Shown: positions 1 through 8,733 of the stretch, one piece after another | Position numbering within the stretch: position 1 is the first letter of the stretch | How the letters are laid out: every line of letters starts with the position of its first letter | Assembly (NCBI GenBank): GCA_041746735.1 | Contig: JBGTGP010000028.1 | Span: 12,360-76,359 of the forward strand | Reading direction: 5' to 3' | DNA: 64,000 nt | Origin: Opimibacter sp041746735 | Lineage (GTDB): Bacteria; Bacteroidota; Bacteroidia; Chitinophagales; Saprospiraceae | The notes under the pieces: model-generated | The model's database searches: none | The model's input: the letters and a program-made list of their open reading frames with translations, nothing else | What the model was told of the DNA's origin: nothing | Program-made: the position numbers and the translations under genes

Positions 1-3000
1 CTACGTTTATTTATACCCAATTGCAGATCAAGGACTACCTGATCCCCAATATCAAATCACTGCGCAATGCACTCTTTACCTCGGGCCCCTATAACTCACA
101 TCTTCTTCCCTCCGATGCGCGCTTCGGACTCAATAATGATGATCCTGCTTTCGGCAGCCGTGCAACATCACCAACACCGGAGATTACAGAAGAAGTGGAC
201 TACGACGGAGACAGCTATACCTATACGCCACCGGCTGGCGAGGCACCAAATGACCGAATCCGTTGGTATAACCAACAGATCCGTCTTTGGGAAAATGCTT
301 TAGCCCGTAATGAGCGGGAAAAATTCTTCGCCAGACAAACCCGAAACGTTTCCTTTGATGCCGGGGCAACTTTGTCGTATACCAGCACACACAAAAAAGC
401 AAATAAACACAGCGAGAAATTTGAAGTTAATCTCAATACAGAAGCTGCGCTTTGGGTTGGTTTTACCATTGGAGGCTCAGGTGGTGAGTTCGCGTTTACT
501 TTGGGGCTGGAGGTAGCTTCTGGCGGCTCTTTCTCACAACAAACAGAAGTGACCAATACGTATGGTTATACGTTGGCGGATGGGCAGCCCGGTGATTTCT
601 TCAGCATTGATGTCAAAGATGACTTAGTTGGAAATGGTCCGGTATTTAGTCTCCGTGGCGGTCAAAGCATGTGCCCCTGGGAGCAAGGGTATATTACTGA
701 ATATTATAACCCCGGAACGCCCCTGAGTCAGTCGACCATCCGGCGCGAACTCCCGGATATCGATGTGGAGCCCAGCTTTCGGAATAATGTACCGGAGCAT
801 CAACCCGCCCGGTATGTACTCAAACTCCGGAATGCAAGTCCCACAGGTGATATCCAATGGTACGGCCTCCGTATACTGGATCAGACGAATCCGAATGGAG
901 CCGTATTGAAAATCGATGGCGCCTCACCCAACCGGGTCTTCGAGATCCCGGCCGGACAAACGATATTGAAGACCCTTGAACTCTATAAAGGGACGGTGGA
1001 TGAATATGAGATCAAACTCATGTTGTACTCCACTTGCGAATACGAAGCTTTTCAGAATGGCGCTGAAATATTTGCTACCGATACCATTACCGTCTATGCT
1101 CAGTTTGTCCCTGCCTGTTCACCCGTGAGCATTATGCAACCGGTGGATCAGTGGATTCATAATGTCAACCAAGGCAATACACTTCCGATCCAACTCCGGG
1201 ATTATCAGGTCAATGATCCGAACCTGGAACAATTGCGGATTCAGTACAAACCGTCCTTCACCTCTACGTGGAATGGATTGACCACCATTTGGAAGACCAG
1301 ACCTTCGGGAAGTGAAGATCCGGAGATCCCGCCGGGGTCCAGTTTCATGACCTATACCTGGAATATCGATGAGCTTCCGGATGGACCTTATGACATCCGG
1401 GTGGTCAGTCATTGTACCAATACCAACAATGATTATGCCAGCCCCCATGTGTCCGGTATCGTAGACCGGTTGCGCCCCCATGCTTTTGGCAATCCACAGC
1501 CCGCCGATGGTGTCCTGGATCCCAATGACGAAATTATGATTCAGTTTAATGAGCCCATCAATCCGGCCAGTGTTTCTGTCCTCGATTTCGATATCCGGGC
1601 CGTACTCAATGGCGCTCCGTTGCGTCATGAAACGTCCATCCAGCTCGACGGGATAAACGATCATGTGATTGTTCCAGCCGGCACCCGAATCGGAAGCCAT
1701 GCCTTTACCTTTGAACTTTGGGTAAGGCGTCTCAGCAATGGTGCGCAGCTCCTTTGGTCGCAGGGTGAAAAATCAGATACCAGTATGGCCATTGGATTTA
1801 ATGCCACCAACAAGCTCTTTTTCCGCTGGCACAATAATACGATCATCAGCAACGCCACCATCACGGCCGACGGTCAATGGCACCATATCGCCGTAACCTG
1901 TAATGAAAACCGGCAGGTCAACTTCTTCCATACGGGCCTGATCAGTGGATCTGGAACAGTCGATAGCCTTTGGTCCATCCCGGGTACTATGGTCTTTGGA
2001 AAAACAGCCTGGGCAAATCTATTCTTGTTTAAAGGCTATATGCATCAAGCCAGAATCTGGCGTACAGAACTTACAGAAGGCGCTATCCGAACCCAAATGC
2101 TAAAACGCCTCTCAGGTGTCGAAGCCGGTCTCTCTATGCTCTGGCCCATGGATGAGGGCATGGGAAGTAAGGTGCACGAGGTCGTAAGGAAAAAACACGC
2201 CACCCTCTTAGGAAACTGGTCTGTCCTGCCATCAGGCTATTCCCTGGCCTTTAATGGCAATGATGAAATCAAGGTCAATGCAGGCACAATGGTCTTTAGC
2301 CGGCAACATCATTTTACCATTGAGTTCTGGATGAAAGGAGGACCCACCGGTACCACCCAAACCCTAATCTCCAACGGACGGGGTGATGGTACAGATGAAA
2401 ATAGTGCAGGATGGTCGATCAGTCTTCACCCCGACGGCCGGCTGTTGGTCTATCATGGTGGCCAAACATTTACCGCCATTACCAAAACTATTCTGGACAA
2501 CAACTGGCACCATGTGGCGCTCGTGCTCAACCGCCAGGGCAATTTGAATACCTATCTGAACGGTTTGCTGCAAACGTCAATCTTCGGTGATGCGTTTGGT
2601 GAATTTGCAGGATCTGCCCTTTGGATTGGTAACCGGGGTTGGTATGAAGGCATTACAGAAATGCATGACCAGTATTTTTCAGGTTTGCTGGATGAAGTCA
2701 GAGTCTGGAATACCAAAATGACGGCCGACTTTATCCGCGCTTCCATGTCAAACCGTCTGCAAGGGGATGAGTTCGGACTCCAGTTATACTTACCTTTTGA
2801 GTCCTATGAGGAAATGGGCGGCATACCCATACTGTCCGAAAGTCTGGCGGATGCATCACCCTTTCAGCGGACGCTCACGGTATCAGGTGATCCACTTCAC
2901 AATGAGGAAGATCCTAATATCAAACTGGCCGCTCCGTTTGAAAAAATCAACTTTACCTACTCCATTAGCAACGACAGAATTCTCATCACGCCCACCACAG

Positions 3001-4970
3001 ATCCGTTACGAATAGAAAAAACAGTACTCTTTATTTCGGTTCGCAATATTCAGGATTTGAATGGCAATAACCTGGCCGGCCCTATTACCTGGACTGCCTT
3101 TGTCAACAAAAATCAACTGCAATGGGCGAACGACGAGTTTTACTTTGAAAAGCCGGAGAAGGAAGGCTTTGAATTCACTGCGGATATCGTCAATAGCGGG
3201 GGCATTGAACTGAGTTATGAGGTGCTGGGGCTTCCCGATTGGCTGACCGCCACTCCCGCCGTTGGATCGATCAATCCGGTATCCACCAAAGCGATCAGGT
3301 TTTCTATCCACCCGGATGTCCATATCGGAGACTATAGCACCGATATTAATTTATTGTCCGGAACGGGGTATAATGATAAGTTATCCATCGATCTCCATGT
3401 CTTCGGTGTACCACCGGCCTGGCATATCAATCCGGCAGACTATCAGCACTCCATGACCATAGTGGCCGATCTTGACATCCGCGGTGAATTATCTGCCGAT
3501 CCTCTGGACCGGGTCGCGGCGTATATCAACGGAGAAGTCCGCGGACTGGCTACCATGGAATATATACCATCGTTGGACCGCTATCTGGCTTTTCTGGTGG
3601 TGTATAGCAATGTAATGTCCGGTGAGCAAGTGACCTTCAAAGTATGGGATGCCAGTACCGGTACTACGTATGCAGGTGTTAAACTCAAGAACGGGACACA
3701 GGAAAATCTACAGATCCCTTACGTTACCAATACGCTGGTGGGCAACGTCGTCACCCCCGCACGCTGGATCGTCACGGCAGACATCATTCAGGAGATTCAA
3801 ATTAATGAAGGATGGTCCTGGATCTCCTTTAATGTGTTGTCGACTAAATTTGGAAATTTGGACTTGTTTTTCGCCGAATTGAATTTTGAAAATAATGATG
3901 AGATTCAAAGCCAAACCAAGACCGCCAGCTATAATCCTTCTTCAGGGTGGCAGGGCAATCTCAAAAACGAAGGGCTGGATATTCGCAAGATGTATAAATG
4001 CAATTTTTCTTATGCAGATATCCTGAGAGTTGTGGGTCCACGCGTCAACCCGAATGCCTATCCGATCAGCATCGCAAAAAACTGGAACTGGATACCCTAT
4101 TTATCCAGCCAACGGATTGAAGTCAATGAGGCCATGAGTAGTTTTCAGGCCACAACCGGGGATATCCTCAAGAGCCAGAATCAGGTAGCAGTGTATCATC
4201 CTACGCAGGGATGGGTCGGTACGTTGCGGACTATGATGCCGGGCATGGGATATATGTTGTTTGCGGGAAATTCGGGTTCCATCGTGTATCCGCTGGCCGC
4301 AATAGTGCCACCGATAGTGGAGTCCGAAGGTCGATTTGAACACTTTGCACTGGATTGGCGCAGTGGGGGCCAGCCTTCCGGAATCGTGCCCCAGGCTTAT
4401 AATATGACACTGGTTGCCCGGCTACAAAGTGATATTCAATTTGACCAGCCGCCCACCATTGCAGCTATTTCAGGATCACAACTGCTGCAGGTTGCGGAAG
4501 GCATGCGCCATACAACAGACGGAGACATCCTTTATTATTTTACCCTTCAGGGATATGAAAAACTGCCGCAGATACATTTTGAAGTCTACAATCACCATGG
4601 TCATTATGCCGGCGTGACAGATGAAAAGGTATTCTGGAACACGGATCTGATGCTGGGTGATCACAACGAACCCTTTATCCTCCACCTGACAGAAAAACCA
4701 ACACTTCAATTTGAAGTGTATCCCAATCCGTTTGATCATGACTTGCATATCACGCTCGAAACAACAGGTACAGGTAAAGCGGAGATGTACATCATGGATG
4801 CTCAGGGCAAACAGGTACACTATTCTGTTCACACCTTCCTGCGGCCGGGGCTGCAATACTTTGGGTGGAATGGAAAAGCATTTGATGGCCGGATATTGCC
4901 TTCAGGCACTTACTTTCTTCAAGTGATCCATGGCGATCAGGTATATCATAAAAAACTGATCAAACCTTAG
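1..4970 (+). CDS. Giant secreted LamG-domain protein with T9SS sorting domain, 5'-truncated
   Basis: The frame is open to the left edge of the window, so the true start and signal peptide lie outside it; about 1650 residues are visible. A beta-rich region of unknown family (about residues 100-250 of the visible part) is followed by an Ig-like segment (around 490-540 and resuming near 980) into which two LamG/concanavalin-like domains are inserted (about 535-700 and 735-915). Each LamG domain shows the W-H-H-[IV]-A core and an A/V-R-[IV]-W motif. Two similar 'W-S-W-I-S / W-N-W-I-P' segments follow (about 1270-1400). The last 85 residues are a T9SS type A sorting domain: it starts FEVYPNPF and ends in a basic -KKLIKP tail. 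Likely an exported, surface-anchored or released adhesin or binding protein; the ligand is unknown. A strong terminator follows directly. Confidence 0.85.
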   Translation, partial: TFIYTQLQIKDYLIPNIKSLRNALFTSGPYNSHLLPSDARFGLNNDDPAFGSRATSPTPEITEEVDYDGDSYTYTPPAGEAPNDRIRWYNQQIRLWENALARNEREKFFARQTRNVSFDAGATLSYTSTHKKANKHSEKFEVNLNTEAALWVGFTIGGSGGEFAFTLGLEVASGGSFSQQTEVTNTYGYTLADGQPGDFFSIDVKDDLVGNGPVFSLRGGQSMCPWEQGYITEYYNPGTPLSQSTIRRELPDIDVEPSFRNNVPEHQPARYVLKLRNASPTGDIQWYGLRILDQTNPNGAVLKIDGASPNRVFEIPAGQTILKTLELYKGTVDEYEIKLMLYSTCEYEAFQNGAEIFATDTITVYAQFVPACSPVSIMQPVDQWIHNVNQGNTLPIQLRDYQVNDPNLEQLRIQYKPSFTSTWNGLTTIWKTRPSGSEDPEIPPGSSFMTYTWNIDELPDGPYDIRVVSHCTNTNNDYASPHVSGIVDRLRPHAFGNPQPADGVLDPNDEIMIQFNEPINPASVSVLDFDIRAVLNGAPLRHETSIQLDGINDHVIVPAGTRIGSHAFTFELWVRRLSNGAQLLWSQGEKSDTSMAIGFNATNKLFFRWHNNTIISNATITADGQWHHIAVTCNENRQVNFFHTGLISGSGTVDSLWSIPGTMVFGKTAWANLFLFKGYMHQARIWRTELTEGAIRTQMLKRLSGVEAGLSMLWPMDEGMGSKVHEVVRKKHATLLGNWSVLPSGYSLAFNGNDEIKVNAGTMVFSRQHHFTIEFWMKGGPTGTTQTLISNGRGDGTDENSAGWSISLHPDGRLLVYHGGQTFTAITKTILDNNWHHVALVLNRQGNLNTYLNGLLQTSIFGDAFGEFAGSALWIGNRGWYEGITEMHDQYFSGLLDEVRVWNTKMTADFIRASMSNRLQGDEFGLQLYLPFESYEEMGGIPILSESLADASPFQRTLTVSGDPLHNEEDPNIKLAAPFEKINFTYSISNDRILITPTTDPLRIEKTVLFISVRNIQDLNGNNLAGPITWTAFVNKNQLQWANDEFYFEKPEKEGFEFTADIVNSGGIELSYEVLGLPDWLTATPAVGSINPVSTKAIRFSIHPDVHIGDYSTDINLLSGTGYNDKLSIDLHVFGVPPAWHINPADYQHSMTIVADLDIRGELSADPLDRVAAYINGEVRGLATMEYIPSLDRYLAFLVVYSNVMSGEQVTFKVWDASTGTTYAGVKLKNGTQENLQIPYVTNTLVGNVVTPARWIVTADIIQEIQINEGWSWISFNVLSTKFGNLDLFFAELNFENNDEIQSQTKTASYNPSSGWQGNLKNEGLDIRKMYKCNFSYADILRVVGPRVNPNAYPISIAKNWNWIPYLSSQRIEVNEAMSSFQATTGDILKSQNQVAVYHPTQGWVGTLRTMMPGMGYMLFAGNSGSIVYPLAAIVPPIVESEGRFEHFALDWRSGGQPSGIVPQAYNMTLVARLQSDIQFDQPPTIAAISGSQLLQVAEGMRHTTDGDILYYFTLQGYEKLPQIHFEVYNHHGHYAGVTDEKVFWNTDLMLGDHNEPFILHLTEKPTLQFEVYPNPFDHDLHITLETTGTGKAEMYIMDAQGKQVHYSVHTFLRPGLQYFGWNGKAFDGRILPSGTYFLQVIHGDQVYHKKLIKP

Positions 4971-5005
4971 CGTCAGGAATATTGCACAACACTCCGGGAT
5001 TTTTT

Positions 5006-5037
5006 GAGGCCGTCTCTTTCAGACGGCCTCTTTTTTT
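5006..5037 (+). terminator. Rho-independent terminator after the giant T9SS protein
   Basis: A perfect 10-bp stem (GAGGCCGTCT / AGACGGCCTC) with loop CTTTC is followed by seven T on the plus strand. On the minus strand the stem is followed by A, so it works only for the plus-strand gene. The T-run overlaps the stop codon of the convergent MBL gene. Confidence 0.9.
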
Positions 5038-5671
5038 ACACCAAAAAAGGATTGAACATCTTCTCATATCCAATCGTGGTATGCTGTCCATGGCCGGGAT
5101 ACACAATCGTATCACCAGGTAAATCAAAAAGCTGTGTCCGAATACTGCGAATTAAGGTAGCATGGTCTCCGCCCGGCAGATCCGTACGGCCGATGCTTTC
5201 ATAAAACAACACATCACCCCCAATGAGCCACCCCCCAGCTTCGTGATATAAACATATACTTGCCGGAGAGTGCCCCGGTGTAAAAAGAACCTTCAGGATA
5301 TGGTCATCCAATAGCACCTCATCTCCTTCCTTTAAAAAAGATGCAGGCGCAGGTGAAGGATCATAAGGAATCCCATACATATCGGCTACCTGTTGTCCGG
5401 CTTCCAGTACAGGCAATTCACCCGAGTGGATCTCAAGTTCCAGCCCATACTCCCGCGCCACAAAGGCATTGCCCAGGATGTGATCGATATGACAATGGGT
5501 ATTGATCAGCCGTACAGGTCTGAGACCCTCCTCCCGGATAGTACGTTTCAGTTTTTCCCGTTCGCCGGCATCAAAACAACCGGGATCGATGATGATGCAT
5601 TCTCCAGAAGATGCGGAGATGATATACGTATTTTCCTCAAACGGATTGAAGGTAAGGAGTTGGATATCCAT
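5036..5671 (-). CDS. MBL-fold metallo-hydrolase, glyoxalase II-like (YcbL type)
   Basis: A 211-residue metallo-beta-lactamase-fold hydrolase. The metal-binding motif THCHIDH (about residues 58-64), a downstream TPGHSP histidine, the GGDVLF aspartate and the final YPGHGQ histidine give the complete binuclear metal site of the glyoxalase II / YcbL group. It probably hydrolyses a thioester, or is a glyoxalase II-like enzyme of unknown substrate, in the cytoplasm; there is no signal peptide. The ATG at 5671 is preferred over an in-frame TTG two codons upstream. The gene is convergent with the T9SS gene, and its 5' end lies only 16 bp from a heptamer repeat array, so its promoter would have to lie in or beyond that array. 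Confidence 0.85.
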   Translation of the reverse strand: MDIQLLTFNPFEENTYIISASSGECIIIDPGCFDAGEREKLKRTIREEGLRPVRLINTHCHIDHILGNAFVAREYGLELEIHSGELPVLEAGQQVADMYGIPYDPSPAPASFLKEGDEVLLDDHILKVLFTPGHSPASICLYHEAGGWLIGGDVLFYESIGRTDLPGGDHATLIRSIRTQLFDLPGDTIVYPGHGQHTTIGYEKMFNPFLV

Positions 5672-5687
5672 GCACAAAAGTAGGAAA

Positions 5688-5762
5688 AGTGGTGAGTGGT
5701 GAGTGGTGAGTAGTGAGTAGTGAGTAGTGAGTGGTGAGTAGTGAGTAGTGAGTGGTGAGTAG
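5688..5762 (+). repeat. Tandem heptamer array AGTRGTG, ten copies
   Basis: Ten contiguous 7-bp units, AGTGGTG or AGTAGTG, plus a partial eleventh. The same family recurs at 8433, 15714 (opposite strand), around 31780 (degenerate) and 55621 (opposite strand). Confidence 0.95.
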
Positions 5763-5876
5763 CGTATAGTGTTGGTTATGCTTGTATTTGGTACCAGAGT
5801 TTGCCAATGGATACAGTTGATGCTCCTGGAACGAAATCTTGTTCGACCTATTCAGGGTCGGAGTGTGGTGTTGCCT

Positions 5877-5923
5877 ACCCCGGGTGAAACCCGGGGTTAT
5901 GAATGGGTAAGTCCTTCAGGCTT
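5877..5923. repeat. REP-like double hairpin
   Basis: The first hairpin has 9-bp arms, ACCCCGGGT (5877-5885) and ACCCGGGGT (5889-5897), around the loop GAA. Twelve bases later a smaller hairpin AAGTC/GGCTT (5909-5913 and 5919-5923, one G-T pair) follows. Two GC-rich palindromes a short distance apart resemble REP/BIME-type elements mobilised by RAYT (TnpA-REP) transposases. No such transposase is in the window, so this is inference. Confidence 0.5.
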
Positions 5924-6073
5924 ATGTATGATTTTGCTTTTGATTTAGGATCGTGCTCAAGTTTCATCCGGAGTAGGAAGTGTAACTTTGTTGGAACGCA
6001 GATAACTCAGAGCATTTTTCCATTAGCTCTTCTGATGGTTCTTTTCTATTCCATGATATGGCCGATACAAATC

Positions 6074-6190
6074 CTTTACCCTTTACCCTTCACCTTTTAC
6101 CCCACTTGCGCGCAGTACGCGCAAGAATGTCTTTACCTTTTACCCTTCACCTTTTACCCCACTTGCGCGCAGTACGCGCAAGAATGTCTT
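6074..6190. repeat. 57-bp tandem duplication containing CTTGCGCG hairpin and CTTTACC heptamers
   Basis: In-phase heptamers (CTTTACC, CTTTACC, CTTCACC, TTTTACC from 6074) lead into a palindrome CTTGCGCG-CAGTA-CGCGCAAG at 6105-6125. The whole block recurs 57 bp later, with its palindrome at 6162-6182. The two copies are nearly identical. Confidence 0.9.
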
Positions 6191-6326
6191 TACCCTTCAT
6201 CGTTTACCTTTTCAAAACAATTAGTGTTAATTTGCGAAAATTAGCGGCTAAACTGAATACATCCGATCCATGACATCCGTATTGTCTCAACGAGATATCC
6301 TTTACCCATTACTTTTTTGAAATTTT

Positions 6327-6926
6327 ATGCGACTACTCCTCTTCATCCCGATTGTGCTGATCCTCCTCCGGTGCGAAGCACCAAAGCCAACTGACCAGCA
6401 GGGTGGACCCAAAGAAAATGTTGCACCGGTCTTTTGGACCGAGCTGCACAAGCTTTGTGGTGTTGCGTATGCCGGCACCATCACACATGCAGCAGCTCAC
6501 GACACCACCTTTACAGGCAGGGACCTCATCATGCATGTCCGGTCATGTACGCCTGATACGATCCGGATCCCATTTGTAGTGGGAGATGACAGATCGAGAA
6601 CCTGGGTACTCACGCTGGAAGACGGTCGTATCCGACTCCGACATGACCACCGACATGCAGATGGTTCTCCGGATGTAATCACCCAGTACGGAGGTCTGGC
6701 CACACATGCGGGTGCAGATACGCTGCAGATCTTTCCTGTAGATCCGTACACAGTAGACCTGTTGCCCGCGACCGCTGCGAATGTTTGGTGGCTGGAGCTG
6801 GTCCCGGGAAGCCACTTTACCTACAACCTCCGACGCGTCAACACGGACAGAAGATTTAGTGTCCGGTTTGATCTGACCACACCCGTACCTGCACCCGCAG
6901 GCCCATGGGGAGATGAATCAGATTAA
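6327..6926 (+). CDS. Putative lipoprotein, function unknown
   Basis: 199 residues. The N-terminus is a short hydrophobic signal ending in a lipobox-like LLRC-E, so Cys16 is the probable lipidation site. The remainder is hydrophilic and beta-rich, with several His, Asp and Trp residues and a Pro-rich tail; I recognise no family. A pattern of T-D-T-I-R-I-P / V-L-T-L-E-D suggests a small beta-sandwich. It starts with ATG at 6327 just after the repeat region and ends 23 bp before the M20 amidohydrolase on the same strand. It may share transcription with that gene, although the latter has its own -7-like box. Confidence 0.6.
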   Translation: MRLLLFIPIVLILLRCEAPKPTDQQGGPKENVAPVFWTELHKLCGVAYAGTITHAAAHDTTFTGRDLIMHVRSCTPDTIRIPFVVGDDRSRTWVLTLEDGRIRLRHDHRHADGSPDVITQYGGLATHAGADTLQIFPVDPYTVDLLPATAANVWWLELVPGSHFTYNLRRVNTDRRFSVRFDLTTPVPAPAGPWGDESD

Positions 6927-6938
6927 AGGGAGAAATAC

Positions 6939-6946
6939 TACATTTG
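6939..6946 (+). promoter_or_regulatory. Candidate -7 box (TACATTTG) for the M20 hydrolase
   Basis: An exact match to the Bacteroidota TAnnTTTG -7 element, ending 3 bp before the ATG at 6950. No clear -33 element is visible, and the implied leader is extremely short. Confidence 0.35.
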
Positions 6947-6949
6947 AAA

Positions 6950-8425
6950 ATGATGCAAACTCATTTTCATAAACACCTCTTTTCATTTCGGGTCAGTGTA
7001 TGCCAAGTTCTAATGCTTGTTTTAATTTGCGCATCACAACCTTTACTCGCACAGCATGAGGGCCAGACAAGCCTACTAGAGCATATCGAGCATCATACAT
7101 CCCAGTATACAGATGCTGCTTTGCAGATCTGGTCATTTGCCGAAGTAGGGTATCAGGAATACAAGTCCTCCGCCCTGTTGCAGCAACTTCTGCAGGATGC
7201 GGGATTCAGTATCACCTCGGGTGTGGCAGCGATGCCAACGGCCTTTATCGCCGAGTATGGTCATGGAACACCCGTAATCGGAATCCTCGGTGAGTTTGAT
7301 GCCTTGCCAGGTCTGTCGCAGGACACCATACCCATAGAGCAACCCCTTCGCGCAGGTGCACCAGGTCATGCCTGTGGTCACCATCTGTTTGGTGTCGGCT
7401 CAGCCGCTGCGGCCATTGCCGTCAAAGAATGGCTGATCTCCTCCGGCACTCACGGCACGATCCGATACTACGGTACTCCCGCAGAAGAAGGCGGAGGAGG
7501 CAAAACCTATTTTGTGAAAGCCGGTCTCTTTGACGATACCGATGCTGTATTACACTGGCATCCATCCAACGGCAACAGTGCCGACGCTGCTTCATCTCTG
7601 GCCAATAAAAGCGCCAAGTTCAGATTCTATGGCAGCGCCTCACATGCATCAGGTTCCCCATGGCTCGGCCGTTCGGCCCTTGACGGTGTCGAAGCCATGA
7701 ACCACATGGTCAATCTCATGCGCGAACACCTGCCCCCCGAATCCAGAATCCACTATATCATCACCAAAGGCGGTGATGCCCCTAATGTCGTACCGGCCTT
7801 TGCTGAAGTATTCTACTATTGCCGCCATCCGGAAATGCAGATGGTCCACAAAAATTTTGAATGGATCGTCAAAGCCGCCGAAGGTGCCGCACTCGGCACC
7901 GACACCCGCATGGACTATGAAGTGATCCATGGGCTCTACAATGTACTCCCTAATGAGACTCTCTCCAGAGTTATGAACCGGAACCTCAATCTCGCCGGAG
8001 GTTACACCTATACTATGGAGGAACGAGCCTTTGCCGAGAAGATACAGGAAACGCTACCCGCTCCTTCCAATCTCAACAACACGTCGATGGTCATGCCGTT
8101 CCGGATCGAAGAGAAAGGGAGTGGTGGCTCGACGGATGTAGGAGATGTAAGCTGGGTGGTGCCTACGACAGGTATGCGTGCCGCGACATGGGTCCCCGGT
8201 ACCCAAAGCCATTCCTGGCAGGCTGTTGCGGCCGGCGGCACGTCCATTGGTATCAAAGGTATGCTCGTAGCGGCCAGGACGATGGCACTGACAGCAGCGG
8301 ACCTCTTTACGGATCCGTCGGTGATTTCAGTCGCCCGTGAAGAATTGCATCGTCGTCGTGGACCCGACTTTAAATACACGCCTATGATCGGCGATCGTGA
8401 GCCACCTTTGGATTATAGGGAGTGA
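6950..8425 (+). CDS. Secreted M20D-family amidohydrolase (AbgB-like)
   Basis: About 491 residues with a signal peptide (hydrophobic stretch ending LLAQ). Hallmarks of M20 peptidases of the AbgB/HipO type are present: GEFDALPG, HACGHHLFG (metal ligands), AEEGGGGK (catalytic/metal Glu), LHWHP, and a C-terminal PGTQSHSWQAVAAGG. The family cleaves amides such as aminobenzoyl-glutamate, N-acyl amino acids or acyl-amidated compounds; the substrate here is unknown. The signal peptide indicates periplasmic action. ATG at 6950 or 6953 is preferred to the TTG at 6944. The TGA stop (8423-8425) is formed by the first bases of a GTGA-type repeat array, so the reading frame runs directly into the repeat. 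Confidence 0.85.
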   Translation: MMQTHFHKHLFSFRVSVCQVLMLVLICASQPLLAQHEGQTSLLEHIEHHTSQYTDAALQIWSFAEVGYQEYKSSALLQQLLQDAGFSITSGVAAMPTAFIAEYGHGTPVIGILGEFDALPGLSQDTIPIEQPLRAGAPGHACGHHLFGVGSAAAAIAVKEWLISSGTHGTIRYYGTPAEEGGGGKTYFVKAGLFDDTDAVLHWHPSNGNSADAASSLANKSAKFRFYGSASHASGSPWLGRSALDGVEAMNHMVNLMREHLPPESRIHYIITKGGDAPNVVPAFAEVFYYCRHPEMQMVHKNFEWIVKAAEGAALGTDTRMDYEVIHGLYNVLPNETLSRVMNRNLNLAGGYTYTMEERAFAEKIQETLPAPSNLNNTSMVMPFRIEEKGSGGSTDVGDVSWVVPTTGMRAATWVPGTQSHSWQAVAAGGTSIGIKGMLVAARTMALTAADLFTDPSVISVAREELHRRRGPDFKYTPMIGDREPPLDYRE

Positions 8426-8496
8426 GTGAGTGAGTAGTGAGTAGTGAGTAGTGAGTAGTGAGTAGTGAGTAGTGAGTAGTGAGTAGTGAGTAGTGA
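8421..8496 (+). repeat. Tandem heptamer array AGTAGTG, nine perfect copies
   Basis: Three AGTG tetramers (8421-8432) run into nine perfect AGTAGTG units (8433-8495). Because 7 is not a multiple of 3, the plus strand carries TAG or TGA in all three frames, while the minus strand is open in all frames. Confidence 0.95.
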
Positions 8497-8733
8497 GTGT
8501 GTGCATGAAATAGGTTGATTTGTTTCCTGGTAATGTAGATACGCCATAATTGGCATATACCATAATTGGCATATACCATTTATGGCCTATAAACAGATTT
8601 TATTTGTACCCTCCTAGATTGGGCACATCCTTTTTCCAAATCCTAACCCCTAACCTCCTAACCCCCTAACCTTCCCGCAAGATTCCCTAAAAACCCCTAT
8701 ATTTTACCTTCGTTTCGACGTTATATAAGGATC
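8426..8733. other. 308-bp intergenic region: heptamers and AT-rich direct repeats
   Basis: After the AGTAGTG array there is a tandem CATAATTGGCATATAC pair (about 8546-8577) related to the dyad-like text near 15671. A second heptamer-like block, CCTAACC twice followed by two 8-bp variants, lies at 8642-8671. No gene is seen. The promoter of the next gene must lie in the last 60 bp; TACCTTCG near 8705 is a weak -7 candidate. Confidence 0.65.
8642..8671. repeat. CCTAACC heptamer/octamer repeats
   Basis: CCTAACC, CCTAACC, TCCTAACC and CCCTAACC in tandem. The reverse complement of the same motif (GGTTAG with variable G/A) recurs at about 55240-55266. Confidence 0.85.

Larger units (their letters stand above)
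5678..6326. other. 649-bp intergenic region made of repeats
   Basis: No credible gene. From left to right it holds the AGTRGTG array, a spacer of ordinary-looking sequence, a REP-like double hairpin at 5877-5923, a stretch with no recognisable feature, and a 57-bp tandem duplication flanked by CTTTACC heptamers. The open frames here translate the repeats and have no family resemblance. Confidence 0.7.

Noticed and set aside
5903..6244. Open frame of 113 codons in the repeat region
   Set aside because: It translates the CTTTACC and 57-bp repeats (L-P-F-T-F-Y-P-T-C-A-Q-Y-A duplicated) and matches no family; no credible start context.
8327..8579. Two minus-strand frames over the M20 gene end and the AGTAGTG array
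   Set aside because: They consist of repeated L-L-T-T-H-Y-S, the translation of the heptamer strand that lacks stops; not coding.
8642..8671. Telomere-like CCTAACC repeats as a chromosome end
   Set aside because: The block is only four units long, lies between ordinary genes and is one of several heptamer families.
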